Assembly (NCBI RefSeq): GCF_000702205.1 | Contig: NZ_KL370871.1 | Location: 473,473-507,347 of the forward strand | Length of the DNA: 33,875 nt | Direction: 5' to 3' | DNA from: Lachnospira multipara LB2003 | Lineage (GTDB): Bacteria > Bacillota > Clostridia > Lachnospirales > Lachnospiraceae | Translations under genes and position numbers: made by a program | The notes under the pieces: model-generated | The model's database searches: none | What the model saw: only the letters and a program-made list of their open reading frames with translations | Told to the model about the DNA's origin: nothing | Part shown: one piece after another, positions 23,981 to 32,210 of the stretch | How the letters are laid out: the number at the start of each line of letters is the position of its first letter | Numbering within the stretch: position 1 is the first letter of the stretch

Positions 23981-26464
23981 CTATAAAAATTCCTTTATCA
24001 GATCAATAAGTTCATCCTTATCCATTTCTTTAAAATCTCGAGATAGTAATTTAACGTCATCAAAGCTTTCTTCCAGCCTCATTTCTTTATCCACAAGTAT
24101 TAAAGAAACCTCATGATTTTCTAAATATTTAATAGCCTGTTCCTCAGATTTAACAAGCACAATATTTCCTGTATCTTCTAGCCACTCTTTGATTTTTCTC
24201 AAAACCCCAAGATCTTTATTAATTACTAAAATATTTTGTGGAGCAGTAAAACTCTCAGTCCTTTTATCTTCATTATTAAGCACTACTAAATCAGTTGATA
24301 AATAATTTAAAATCATATTTTCAAGCTTAACTGTATCTATAGGTTTGGTAAGATAATCATCAAAACCTGCCTCTATGTATTTTTCACGCATTCCAGAAAT
24401 TGCATTAGCCGTAAGACAAATCACTGGTGTATTCTCATTAGCCGTGTCCTTTAATGTTCTCATTTCCTTAATGGTTTCAATTCCATCTTTACCTGGCATC
24501 ATATGATCTAGAAAAATAATATCGTAATGTTTTGTCTTAAACTTACTTATGCAGGCATCTCCACCATCTGCAGTATCAATTTGAATTTTTGTTTCTCTAA
24601 GCAAGCTAATTAAAACCTTAAGATTTATCTCTGTATCATCAACAATAAGAATTTTCGCTTTTGGAGCCTCAAACTTGGCTTTATACGCCTTTTGTTCACT
24701 TCTAAACTGCTTAAAGGCCTCATCATAATCCCCTATCGCTTCCCAATCAACAACTTTCTGCCTTAATTCAAAGGAAAAAACAGAACCAACTCCATATTCA
24801 CTTTCTACATAAATCTTACTTCCCATCATATTAAGAAAACTCTGTGCAATTGCCATTCCAAGTCCAGTTCCCTCAACATCTCGATTTTTCTTCTCTTCAA
24901 TTCGCTCAAAGGCAATAAAGAGCTTGTCCAAATCTTCTTTTTTTATACCTACTCCTGTATCCTTAATTTCCACATGTAAACTTACTTCATCTTGTCTTTT
25001 ATCAGATTTAGTACTTGTAATAGTAAATGTTATGCCTCCTTCTTTTGTGTACTTCACGGCATTTGATAAAATATTAGTAATAATCTGCTTTATTCTTATT
25101 TCATCGCCAATTAACACCTTTGGAATATTTCTATCCACATTTAATTCAAAGAAAAGCCCTTTTTCCTCGGCCTTACACGTAACCATATTAACCAAATCAT
25201 TTAGTAACGAAACGAAATTATAACTTTCCAACACAAGTTCCATCTTGCCAGCTTCGATTTTTGAAAAATCTAATATGTCCTTAATAATAGCAAGTAAGGT
25301 GGTACCTGCCATTTTTATATTGTTGGCATATGTCAAAATTTCTTCATCATGACTATTTCTAAGAATCATCTCGTTCATGCCAATAATGGCATTCATAGGT
25401 GTTCTAATATCATGGGACATAGTTGATAAAAACTGTGATTTAGCCTCATTTGCCTGATTTGCAGCTATAGCTGCCACTTCAAGTTTGCGATTAAAAGCAC
25501 GAAGCACTAATAAATTAAAGTGGAGCAAAATCATAAGTCCCACGCTTGTCATTCCAAGTAAAAGCCAATCTACAGACCTGTTATCTGTTAATTCCTTAGC
25601 AGGAATATAGGCAATCAAATACCAAGAATCTAAGCTTGTTAAAGGTGTATATGCAATAACACAATCCTCACTTTTTGAATTACGAATATGCATAGAAGCT
25701 ATATCCGTGTGAATACTTTCCACAACCTTATTAAACTCCTTATTAGACATAGGATTATAGGATTTAAAATACTCGTAAAAATTGCTATTTTTTAGAGATT
25801 TTCCATGAATCATATAATTTCCGTCCCAATCAATAATAGATATTTCCACCTTTTCATATTCGCCCTTTAAAAAAACGAGCTTTTGCTCTAAACGGCTTAC
25901 TGGCACAACTCTAATAATAAGACCATCTCTAATTACACCTTTTTCCTCATCAAGAATCTTAACATTATTTAAAAATGCAATGGATTGCACACCATTTAAT
26001 GGATTTGTATATGCTCTTGTTAGGTTAACTTTACCATCCAAATTCTTAATATCAAAATTATCAAAAATTGATATATGAGAATAATCCACTTGATAATTAT
26101 TTGAATTTGTTGTACTAGGCGATGTAGATATACCAAGCAAAGATCCATCATCAATATATATTAAATGTCCAGATATTTCAGAGGATATTTTAACTTTTCT
26201 AATATAAGAAACCGCTTCCTCTATAGTCATTGGATTTCCTGCATCTGCTAAACTATTAATATAGTTCGACCAAATATCGCACAAATGCTGCTCATCCTCT
26301 AAATAATTATCAATAATTTGTTCTGTGGTTATAGTCATTTTCTCAAAAGACGCAACTAAAGCACGGTTTGACTCTAAGGCTCTATCATTGGCATATTTCA
26401 CAATAATAAAAAGAATCAAACCTACTATCAATATATTAGTGATAATAATATATCTCCTCTTCAA
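23981..26464 (-). CDS. Hybrid sensor histidine kinase with Cache-like sensor and two receivers
   Basis: About 827 residues from a TTG at 26464 (AGGGGA five bases upstream). A TTG at 26500 (12 residues longer) is possible, and the numbering here uses it. Order: membrane helix (18-36), extracellular Cache-like region (about 40-305), second helix (312-334), HisKA with His363 in MSHDIRTPMNA, ATPase domain with Asn480 (NILSNAVKYT), DTGVGI and GTGLGMAIAQ, receiver 1 (about 615-735) with Asp665 and Lys719, then receiver 2 (about 755-839). Receiver 2 lacks the acidic pair (VINKD instead of V-D-D), keeps an Asp in LILVDKEM, and stops without the final Lys region, so it looks like a pseudo-receiver. 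The solute-binding lipoprotein is the next gene. Confidence 0.9.
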   Translation of the reverse strand: MKRRYIIITNILIVGLILFIIVKYANDRALESNRALVASFEKMTITTEQIIDNYLEDEQHLCDIWSNYINSLADAGNPMTIEEAVSYIRKVKISSEISGHLIYIDDGSLLGISTSPSTTNSNNYQVDYSHISIFDNFDIKNLDGKVNLTRAYTNPLNGVQSIAFLNNVKILDEEKGVIRDGLIIRVVPVSRLEQKLVFLKGEYEKVEISIIDWDGNYMIHGKSLKNSNFYEYFKSYNPMSNKEFNKVVESIHTDIASMHIRNSKSEDCVIAYTPLTSLDSWYLIAYIPAKELTDNRSVDWLLLGMTSVGLMILLHFNLLVLRAFNRKLEVAAIAANQANEAKSQFLSTMSHDIRTPMNAIIGMNEMILRNSHDEEILTYANNIKMAGTTLLAIIKDILDFSKIEAGKMELVLESYNFVSLLNDLVNMVTCKAEEKGLFFELNVDRNIPKVLIGDEIRIKQIITNILSNAVKYTKEGGITFTITSTKSDKRQDEVSLHVEIKDTGVGIKKEDLDKLFIAFERIEEKKNRDVEGTGLGMAIAQSFLNMMGSKIYVESEYGVGSVFSFELRQKVVDWEAIGDYDEAFKQFRSEQKAYKAKFEAPKAKILIVDDTEINLKVLISLLRETKIQIDTADGGDACISKFKTKHYDIIFLDHMMPGKDGIETIKEMRTLKDTANENTPVICLTANAISGMREKYIEAGFDDYLTKPIDTVKLENMILNYLSTDLVVLNNEDKRTESFTAPQNILVINKDLGVLRKIKEWLEDTGNIVLVKSEEQAIKYLENHEVSLILVDKEMRLEESFDDVKLLSRDFKEMDKDELIDLIKEFL

Positions 26465-26512
26465 ACTGTATCCCCTATTCAACCTATTTTTTACGATCAA
26501 AATTATATTTAA

Positions 26513-26541
26513 ATTATACTATAAACACAAAAAATTGTCTT
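26513..26541 (-). promoter_or_regulatory. Probable promoter of the kinase-lipoprotein operon
   Basis: On the minus strand, AAGACA (26541-26536), 17 bp, TATAAT (26518-26513). This puts the start of transcription near 26506, so a TTG start at 26464 would have a leader of ordinary length, while one at 26500 would be nearly leaderless. Confidence 0.45.
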
Positions 26542-26642
26542 ATACTATATTGTAATTGTATAGAAAAAATATTAACATTTGTATTTTTCTTACAAAGTGG
26601 TATCCTTATTAGATAGTGACAGATTGAAAAGGAGTGAATAAA

Positions 26643-27722
26643 ATGAAACAAAATCGTATTGACCGTATTTTTATGGCCTTAAAGGAAATGAATGTACAAC
26701 AAATGTTAATTGTAGATCCTATGTCTATATATTATCTTACTGGTATCTATCAGGAACCCTTTGAACGTTTCTATGGATTATTGCTTAGAGAAGATGGAAA
26801 GAATGTCTTTTTCTTAAATAAATTATTTAATGCTCCTGGGGAGCTTGGAGTTGAAAAAGTTTGGTATTCAGATACCGACGATGTGGCTGATGTTATAATG
26901 CCATATATTAATCCTGACTGGACTTTAGGTGTTGATAAGGATATTCGCGCAAGATTCCTTCTCCCACTTATGGAACGTAATGCAGCTAAGGGCTTTGTTA
27001 ATTCATCAATTGCTGTTGATACTACTCGTGGTATTAAAGACGAAGAAGAACAGGAAAAAATGCGTGTTGCAAGTCATATTAACGACCTAGCAATTGCTAA
27101 ATTTAAAGAACTTGTTCACGATGGTGTAACTGAAAAGGAAGTTGCTGATCAGACTCTTAAGATTTATCAGAACCTTGGAGCAGATGGTTTCTCCTTTGAA
27201 CCATTAGTTGCCTTTGGTAAAAATGCAGCAGATCCACACCATTCACCAGATAATACAGTAATTAAGTCTGGTGATTGCGTACTCTTTGATGTTGGATGCA
27301 TTAAGGATGGATACTGTTCTGATATGACAAGAACATTTTTCTATAAGGAAGTATCCGATAAGGACAGATTTATCTATAATACTACTCGTGCTGCTAATGA
27401 AGCTGCTATCGCTAAGATTAAGCCAGGCATTAAGTTAAAGGAACTTGATAAGACTGCAAGAGATCTTATTTCAAATGAAGGCTATGGCGAGAACTTCACT
27501 CACAGACTTGGTCATTTCATCGGCCTATCAGAGCATGAATTTGGCGATGTTTCATCAACTAATGAGACAGAAGCTAAGGCAGGTATGATTTTCTCAATTG
27601 AACCTGGTATTTATGTCACAGATGAAGTGGGTGTTCGTGTAGAAGACCTTGTACTTGTAACTCCTGATGGTGTTGAAGTACTTAATAGCTATCCTAAGGA
27701 ATTAGAGATTATTGGTAGATAA
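26643..27722 (+). CDS. M24 family Xaa-Pro peptidase
   Basis: A 359-residue cytoplasmic metallopeptidase of the Xaa-Pro dipeptidase/aminopeptidase P type, which removes or splits residues before proline. The N-terminal creatinase-like domain (1-130) precedes the pita-bread catalytic domain. Metal ligands are visible: Asp in LFDVGCIKDG, Asp in CSDMTRTFF, His in HRLGHFIGLSEHE, Glu in SIEPGIYV and Glu in GVRVEDLV. The start at 26643 follows AAAGGAG by 8 bases; a GTG at 26634 is in frame but overlaps that site. It stands alone, ended by a strong terminator. Dipeptidase versus aminopeptidase cannot be settled by eye. Confidence 0.9.
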   Translation: MKQNRIDRIFMALKEMNVQQMLIVDPMSIYYLTGIYQEPFERFYGLLLREDGKNVFFLNKLFNAPGELGVEKVWYSDTDDVADVIMPYINPDWTLGVDKDIRARFLLPLMERNAAKGFVNSSIAVDTTRGIKDEEEQEKMRVASHINDLAIAKFKELVHDGVTEKEVADQTLKIYQNLGADGFSFEPLVAFGKNAADPHHSPDNTVIKSGDCVLFDVGCIKDGYCSDMTRTFFYKEVSDKDRFIYNTTRAANEAAIAKIKPGIKLKELDKTARDLISNEGYGENFTHRLGHFIGLSEHEFGDVSSTNETEAKAGMIFSIEPGIYVTDEVGVRVEDLVLVTPDGVEVLNSYPKELEIIGR

Positions 27723-27750
27723 GTCTTAGTACTTAGATTAAAAAAACAGG

Positions 27751-27781
27751 CCCTAACACAGTTTTAATAACTGTGCTAGGG
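27751..27781. terminator. Bidirectional terminator between M24 peptidase and surface protein
   Basis: A 13-bp stem with one mismatch (CCCTAACACAGTT and AACTGTGCTAGGG, 5-nt loop). Minus-strand transcripts from the surface-protein gene end in CCTGTTTTTTT; plus-strand ones in TCTCTTTATTA. Confidence 0.85.
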
Positions 27782-27838
27782 TCTCTTTATTATTAACTAG
27801 TTTCTCATATCATGCCGATGAAGTTTTACCATTGTTTT

Positions 27839-30232
27839 TTAGTCATTTACTTTTTTCTTCTTTGAACCCCCCAAAAATCCAAGTCCGCCAATAGAAGCTA
27901 GAAGAAGCAGATACCATACTCTGATATCATTTGGGTCTCCGGTCTCTGGTGCAGTAGACTGTGTGCTATTGCTACTATCCGACGAACCACTATCTGAAGT
28001 TGTGCTGCTATCGCTTAATGAAGCCTGATCTTTGTAAGCTAGGGCATATGTTGAAAACTTATCTGTTTCAAATGTGAATACATGTGTGTTTTCATCATAA
28101 GTGCCTGTGATATCTGTAGCCTCGCCTTCATGTACACGGATGATTTCAAAGGTTCTGCCACTCTTCCTCAAGCTTTCAGGAATAACTATACTTGCTTGTA
28201 CTTTACCATTGGTCTCAGTAACTTTTGTTGCATCGTTACCTCCGACTTTCTTAAACAAATTAATATCAAAATAAAGTCCAACAGTAAAATCACCAGAAGT
28301 ATCCTGAATTAAGGTCTTATCTGTCTCTTGTACAGAATCACTCATATCCTGAATATCAAGCCACACATTAACACCCTGAGCCACTTCTTCTGGTGTGAGT
28401 GCTAAAAGTGTAGTCAAGTTATCATTGTTTTCAATCTTTGCTCCAAAAGGATTGCTTTCTGATGTTACTGCATCTGTATCTGTAATATCGTTTACAGCAC
28501 CTGCTGTGGTAGCAACATCCGCATATGGAACCTTTGTACTAGTGTCCGTACTATCTAATGAACCTCCGGAAGAATTATCATTCTGATTAGTTATAGGAGT
28601 GCCTTTTTTCTTTATAATTGTATAATTTGAGAATTTATCTGATGAAAATGTAAGTCTTCCCATAGTAGAATTATATATAGCATCTAATTCCTCAAGAGTT
28701 CCATTGTGGTTTCTTACAATACTATAAGTCTCTCCTTCAGACAGATTGTTTGGTACACTTAAGGAAAATGAAGCTGCACTCGAAAGATCTGTCATATTGT
28801 TAGTCCAATAATTACTTGCATTTGAAAAATAATCTCCGCTACCACCTTTACTAATAACATTGGTCATAGTGATATCGACAGTTTCAACAGCACTTACAAA
28901 ATCATCGCTGTCATTACCCATGGCTGTCTGAATAGTGTCATCGTCAGGATTGCTTTTCCCTCCTGTTACGCCGACTGCCACATTACCAGTGTTGAGAGCT
29001 GCATCTGTTCCGCTTACGCTAAGCCCTGACACACTACTGCTTCCACTGACTTTTACCTGGGGATTTGTTTTGCTAAAAGCACCTGCAAGGTGGAAATTTC
29101 CATTCATTGTCACAGTAAAAGTACTTTGGCTTGCTTGTGCTACAAGCGTCTGGCCATTCAAACTGGCACTTGTAAGCTGATATCCCGCTTTAGGGACAAA
29201 CTTTAATGTAACCACATCTCCTTTTTTACATTGAATATAGCCTCCATTATTTTTATCGACTACAAGGTCAACCTTACTGCCGCCTCTTGTAGCACCAACA
29301 TATTCAACAGTTCCTGTACTTGCATCAATGTAAGCATCAGACCAACCACCAGTTCTTTCCTTTGGATCGTAGGTCCAAAGAATCGTCACATCATCACTTT
29401 GTTCTCCTTTGGTAACAGAAATATTATAGGCTCCGTTTTTCTTAGAAACCTCCCGTGAGGCTATTCCTTCCCCATTTATTGCACAATCGTTTCCGTCTAT
29501 TGAGGCGCTTGCAATTTTGAAACCACCAAATTCTGGAGAAATAGTAATAGTGTATTTGTCAGCCTCATTTACAGTTACTGTGCCTTTATTGTCTTGAATA
29601 TTTAATCTTTGAGTTTCTGTTCCGTCGAATACCGAAATCTCTGCTATTATATCAACATCACCTGATAGAGTAAAACTGAGCGTAATTCTTTCCTGTGAAC
29701 CACCTCCTTGACTAGGGTCTCCAGGACCTGGACCAGGATTTTCACCACCTTGATTGTTTGATATAACTTTAATATATATGTTTAAAGTATTCGTTTCATT
29801 TATATCCAATGGCAATGAGCCCGTTATCCCACCAATATCATTAACTTTGTTGCCGCTAATAGTAATACTGCTACTATTAAAATCTACCAAGTTGCCATCT
29901 GTTTCAACTTTAAGTTTAACCGACTTGGTACCTTTTGGAATGTCTCCATTATAAGTTCCAGTTTCAGGGCTAATAGTAACTGGCTGTTCTCCAAGCTCGT
30001 TACCGGTTCCACCACCATTATCGAAAAACCTGATTTCCAGACTGAGGTTATTTGAATTAACTGCTAAATCCGCTTCGAGTGTAGCACTATAAGTTCCGGT
30101 TCCAGTTCCGGTTCCGCTTTCGCTTTCGCCTTCGCCTTCTGCATACGTCGTTAAACTGGTTACCGGCATTAATCCAAGCACCAACACAAGACTAAGCATG
30201 ATGCCAAATAGTCGTTTCATCTTAATCTTCAT
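27839..30232 (-). CDS. Sortase-anchored surface protein
   Basis: 797 residues. A signal peptide covers 1-31 (positively charged start, long hydrophobic core, cleavage after TTYA). A low-complexity stretch of Glu-Gly, Ser-Glu and Gly-Thr repeats encoded by hexanucleotides follows. The body is beta-rich, with several bacterial-repeat or immunoglobulin-like units (ASASIDG, KAGYQLTSASLNG, NGNFHLAGAFSK) and two related segments ending in YNSTMGRLTFSSDKFSNY and TYDENTHVFTFETDKFSTY. A Ser/Thr linker leads to the sorting signal APETGDPND (about 761-769), a hydrophobic span and a Lys-rich tail. It should be attached to peptidoglycan by a sortase. AAGGAG lies about 12 bases before the ATG. The long leader holds an unusual control region. 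Its 3' end is duplicated at 12.6 kb. Confidence 0.85.
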   Translation of the reverse strand: MKIKMKRLFGIMLSLVLVLGLMPVTSLTTYAEGEGESESGTGTGTGTYSATLEADLAVNSNNLSLEIRFFDNGGGTGNELGEQPVTISPETGTYNGDIPKGTKSVKLKVETDGNLVDFNSSSITISGNKVNDIGGITGSLPLDINETNTLNIYIKVISNNQGGENPGPGPGDPSQGGGSQERITLSFTLSGDVDIIAEISVFDGTETQRLNIQDNKGTVTVNEADKYTITISPEFGGFKIASASIDGNDCAINGEGIASREVSKKNGAYNISVTKGEQSDDVTILWTYDPKERTGGWSDAYIDASTGTVEYVGATRGGSKVDLVVDKNNGGYIQCKKGDVVTLKFVPKAGYQLTSASLNGQTLVAQASQSTFTVTMNGNFHLAGAFSKTNPQVKVSGSSSVSGLSVSGTDAALNTGNVAVGVTGGKSNPDDDTIQTAMGNDSDDFVSAVETVDITMTNVISKGGSGDYFSNASNYWTNNMTDLSSAASFSLSVPNNLSEGETYSIVRNHNGTLEELDAIYNSTMGRLTFSSDKFSNYTIIKKKGTPITNQNDNSSGGSLDSTDTSTKVPYADVATTAGAVNDITDTDAVTSESNPFGAKIENNDNLTTLLALTPEEVAQGVNVWLDIQDMSDSVQETDKTLIQDTSGDFTVGLYFDINLFKKVGGNDATKVTETNGKVQASIVIPESLRKSGRTFEIIRVHEGEATDITGTYDENTHVFTFETDKFSTYALAYKDQASLSDSSTTSDSGSSDSSNSTQSTAPETGDPNDIRVWYLLLLASIGGLGFLGGSKKKKVND

Positions 30233-30302
30233 AAGTTCCTATCTCCTTTATATCTTTATTTACAGCTGTTATGGTCGCTGCATCACCTTTAAAACACAAA
30301 AA

Positions 30303-30347
30303 GCCGCCGAACTTAACAGGGCATATTTGCCCCATCAAATCCGACGG
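30303..30347 (-). terminator. Attenuator-like hairpin in the surface-protein leader
   Basis: On the minus strand an outer stem CCGTCGGA/TTCGGCGG (8 pairs including wobbles) encloses an inner GGGCA/TGCCC hairpin, and TTTTTGTGTTTT follows. It lies about 70 bp before the structural gene start, so it would stop the transcript unless prevented. The stop codon of the leader ORF lies inside the hairpin. Confidence 0.65.
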
Positions 30348-30451
30348 TTATCCATCATCATCATATTCTGTTTTATCCCAAAAAAGGCCGCAACTAACCC
30401 CTGCTCTGCTCTGCTCTGCTCTGCTCTGCAAGATTGTAACATTCTTCGCAT
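30335..30451 (-). CDS. Putative 38-aa leader ORF with pentanucleotide repeat
   Basis: An ATG at 30451 is preceded by AAAGGGGAG with a 9-nt gap, a proper ribosome binding site. It opens MRRMLQSC, runs through a repeated RAEQS-type segment, and ends MMMMDNRRI before TGA. The repeated part is encoded by about six copies of a 5-base unit (AGAGC on this strand, 30401-30429), so gain or loss of one unit shifts the frame. The ORF ends inside the left part of the attenuator hairpin. It is upstream of, and in the same register as, the surface-protein gene but separated from it by stops. Whether it is translated is unproven; a regulatory rather than structural role is more likely. Confidence 0.4.
   Translation of the reverse strand: MRRMLQSCRAEQSRAEQGLVAAFFGIKQNMMMMDNRRI
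30401..30429. repeat. Pentanucleotide tandem repeat (CTGCT)n
   Basis: About 5.8 uninterrupted copies of CTGCT on the plus strand, within the transcribed leader of the surface-protein gene. Such tracts change length by slipped-strand replication, a common basis for phase variation of surface components. Confidence 0.9.
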
Positions 30452-30557
30452 GACTGCCAACTCCCCTTTCATTTAACCTTAACAAAGTGTATATCGGCTA
30501 CTCTTACAATAAGCTTTAGTTTTTCACACAGACCTTTAGTCTTTTTGTATTTATTAT

Positions 30558-30586
30558 ATTGTATCAGAATACACAGTTTTTTATAA
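30558..30586 (-). promoter_or_regulatory. Likely promoter of the surface-protein transcript
   Basis: On the minus strand an extended -10 (TGA then TACAAT, 30563-30558) lies 17 bp from TTATAA (30586-30581). Transcription would start near 30551 and give a leader of about 320 nt containing the short ORF, repeat tract and attenuator. Confidence 0.5.
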
Positions 30587-30599
30587 GAGTTTTTTCACA

Positions 30600-30870
30600 A
30601 TTTGGCGATTATGTTTTATCTTTCAAGTCATACGCTTTAATACTTGTTACCAAAATGTTGACAAGTACAAAGGCTACCTCTACGTTCCGGTCGACACTAA
30701 ACAAGCGTCCCCCGAACGCTTAACGCCATGTCATGGGCACTTTCCTTACACAGGAGTATTGGTTCGTTGGAGCACTGAACTTAATACAATTTAACCTTAC
30801 TTCCCCTGAGGTGTTCAAAAGAGGTTCATTTGAACCCCCTAGAGAAATGTCACTCGCAAGCATAAAAGAT
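30600..30870. other. Gene-free stretch with coding-like but start-less frame
   Basis: No gene with a start codon is seen between the surface-protein promoter and the SHOCT-gene terminator. The DNA from about 30650 to 30770 is richer in GC than its surroundings. Plus-strand frame codons from 30658 to about 30791 read without stop (YKGYLYVPVDTKQASPERL, then TPCHGHFPYTG). No ATG or ribosome binding site precedes this. A short palindrome (GGTTCA-TT-TGAACC) lies near 30825. It may be a gene or element remnant. Confidence 0.3.
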
Positions 30871-30901
30871 GGCAGGCAGTCTCGTTATAAGACTACCTGC
30901 C
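30871..30901 (-). terminator. Terminator of the SHOCT-protein gene
   Basis: An 11-bp stem with one mismatch (GGCAGGCAGTC and GACTACCTGCC, 9-nt loop), starting about 7 bp after the minus-strand stop at 30908, with a modest T tail (ATCTTTTATG). Confidence 0.7.
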
Positions 30902-30907
30902 TGTTGA

Positions 30908-31879
30908 TTAACTATTCAATATTTCTTGTTTTTTCATTTCAAATTCTTCTTGGGTCAAAACACCTTCATCAAGCAAACTTTTAACCTGTTGCAATAATTC
31001 CATTTGTTCTTTAACAGACATTTTGGGTGTGTTAATGTTTGGTTGTTTTTGTTCACCTAGTGCCCTTTTCTTTGCATCAATCATTGCCTTTTGCTGATTA
31101 ACCCTATTCTGAAATATAGAATTTTTTTGTTCTTGAATTTCTTGCTTTTTTCTTTTTTCTTCTAATTCTTCTAATTCTTTCCGTTCAGCATATGTCATCT
31201 TGGGTTTTAATCCAAACTCCTCTCTAAATTCATTTCCCATTTCTGTAAATTCATCCTGTATATCTCGAACTCCAATATCATCCAAGAACTCATCCATCAT
31301 ACCTGATAAAATGCCTTTTTTCTTCTGTTTCCCCATTGCCTTTGTGACCGCTTTTGTTACACCTGTTGCTGTAAAATCACCCGACTTTATCAAGTTCTTT
31401 GCTACCATACCAGCAATTTCTTTTTCCGAACCTCCTGCAGTAGGCATCTCATCTTGAGCTTTTGATCTGAGTTCCAAAATTCTATCAGTATCTTTCGCTT
31501 CAATAACAATACTCTGATAGTAATTGAAATCATAGTATTCTGCATCAGGACCCATTTGATCATTTATTGCCATAATTAGAACCTTTAATTCATTTTCATT
31601 TCCAGACTGCAAAGCAAAATCCTCCACTTTGCCGCCTATATATAATTCCAACTGTTTTTCTCCATTGGATGCTTCACCTTGAATTGCTTGATTTATGATA
31701 GAATAATCATAACGTTCAATTCCCTTAAAATTATTTAGCATTCCATACTTTTCTAAAATAACACTCTGATTTGTTATTGTTAAGACATGTGTATATGCTC
31801 CCCAAAATCCATGACGTACACGCGATACTTTATAAACTATCTTTTCTCCTGAGTTTAATGCATATTTTTGCTTTGCCAT
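30908..31879 (-). CDS. SHOCT domain protein with PH-like N-terminus
   Basis: 323 residues. The N-terminal 110 residues resemble the small bacterial PH-like domain (alternating strands beginning GEKIVYKVSRVRHG, with LTITNQSVILEKYG). The middle is charged and coiled-coil-like (about 230-280), with a Gly/Lys-rich segment before it. The last 32 residues are a SHOCT domain (LLQQVKSLLDEGVLTQEEFE), a short helical hairpin common at protein C-termini and thought to aid oligomerisation or membrane targeting. No catalytic residues are recognised. The start at 31879 follows GGAGG by 9 bases; an ATG at 31906 would place that site inside the gene. Function unknown. Confidence 0.75.
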   Translation of the reverse strand: MAKQKYALNSGEKIVYKVSRVRHGFWGAYTHVLTITNQSVILEKYGMLNNFKGIERYDYSIINQAIQGEASNGEKQLELYIGGKVEDFALQSGNENELKVLIMAINDQMGPDAEYYDFNYYQSIVIEAKDTDRILELRSKAQDEMPTAGGSEKEIAGMVAKNLIKSGDFTATGVTKAVTKAMGKQKKKGILSGMMDEFLDDIGVRDIQDEFTEMGNEFREEFGLKPKMTYAERKELEELEEKRKKQEIQEQKNSIFQNRVNQQKAMIDAKKRALGEQKQPNINTPKMSVKEQMELLQQVKSLLDEGVLTQEEFEMKKQEILNS

Positions 31880-31920
31880 ATATATGTACCTCCATAATAA
31901 TATCAAGCTGTTTAGCCTAT

Positions 31921-31929
31921 ATTATACCA
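31921..31929 (-). promoter_or_regulatory. Extended -10 promoter of the SHOCT-protein gene
   Basis: TGGTATAAT on the minus strand is a perfect extended -10 (TGn plus TATAAT) 42 bp before the start codon. No clear -35 accompanies it, as is usual for extended -10 promoters. Confidence 0.5.
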
Positions 31930-32013
31930 TGTAAATTTTGCGAATAATTATGTTAACTATTATACCTTATATTGGCAGATTGGCGTATCCATTTTGTCAT
32001 ATTTCTGCAATAT

Positions 32014-32064
32014 AAAAAGTCAAACCCGTCAAACTCGATGGTTACTGACGAATCTGACCTTTTT
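32014..32064 (-). terminator. Large hairpin downstream of the small membrane protein gene
   Basis: Imperfect stem of about 18 bp between AAAAAGTCAAACCCGTCA (32014-32031) and its near complement ending at 32064, with one bulge and two mismatches. It is followed on the minus strand by TTTTTATATT. It lies about 150 bp past the stop at 32211; the stretch between holds no gene I can support. Confidence 0.55.
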
Positions 32065-32210
32065 AAACCAAATTCCTGACCTCAGGAAACTGGTCAAGAA
32101 TACTGCGTCCTGAGTTTTCACAACCATAGTCTGGCTCTATTATTTTCTTTACAATATACTTCAAAATTGGAAACTTCTACTCTTTATCTACACTAATCCA
32201 GTATTTGTAT

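Noticed and set aside
30298-30480. Cyclic-di-GMP (GEMM) riboswitch in the surface-protein leader
   Set aside because: A GGGCAAA string and a downstream terminator suggested it, and an HD-GYP gene is nearby, but the other conserved segments of the aptamer are missing.
30733-30984. Plus-strand 83-codon open frame
   Set aside because: It overlaps the end and terminator of the SHOCT-protein gene on the opposite strand and has no convincing ribosome binding site.
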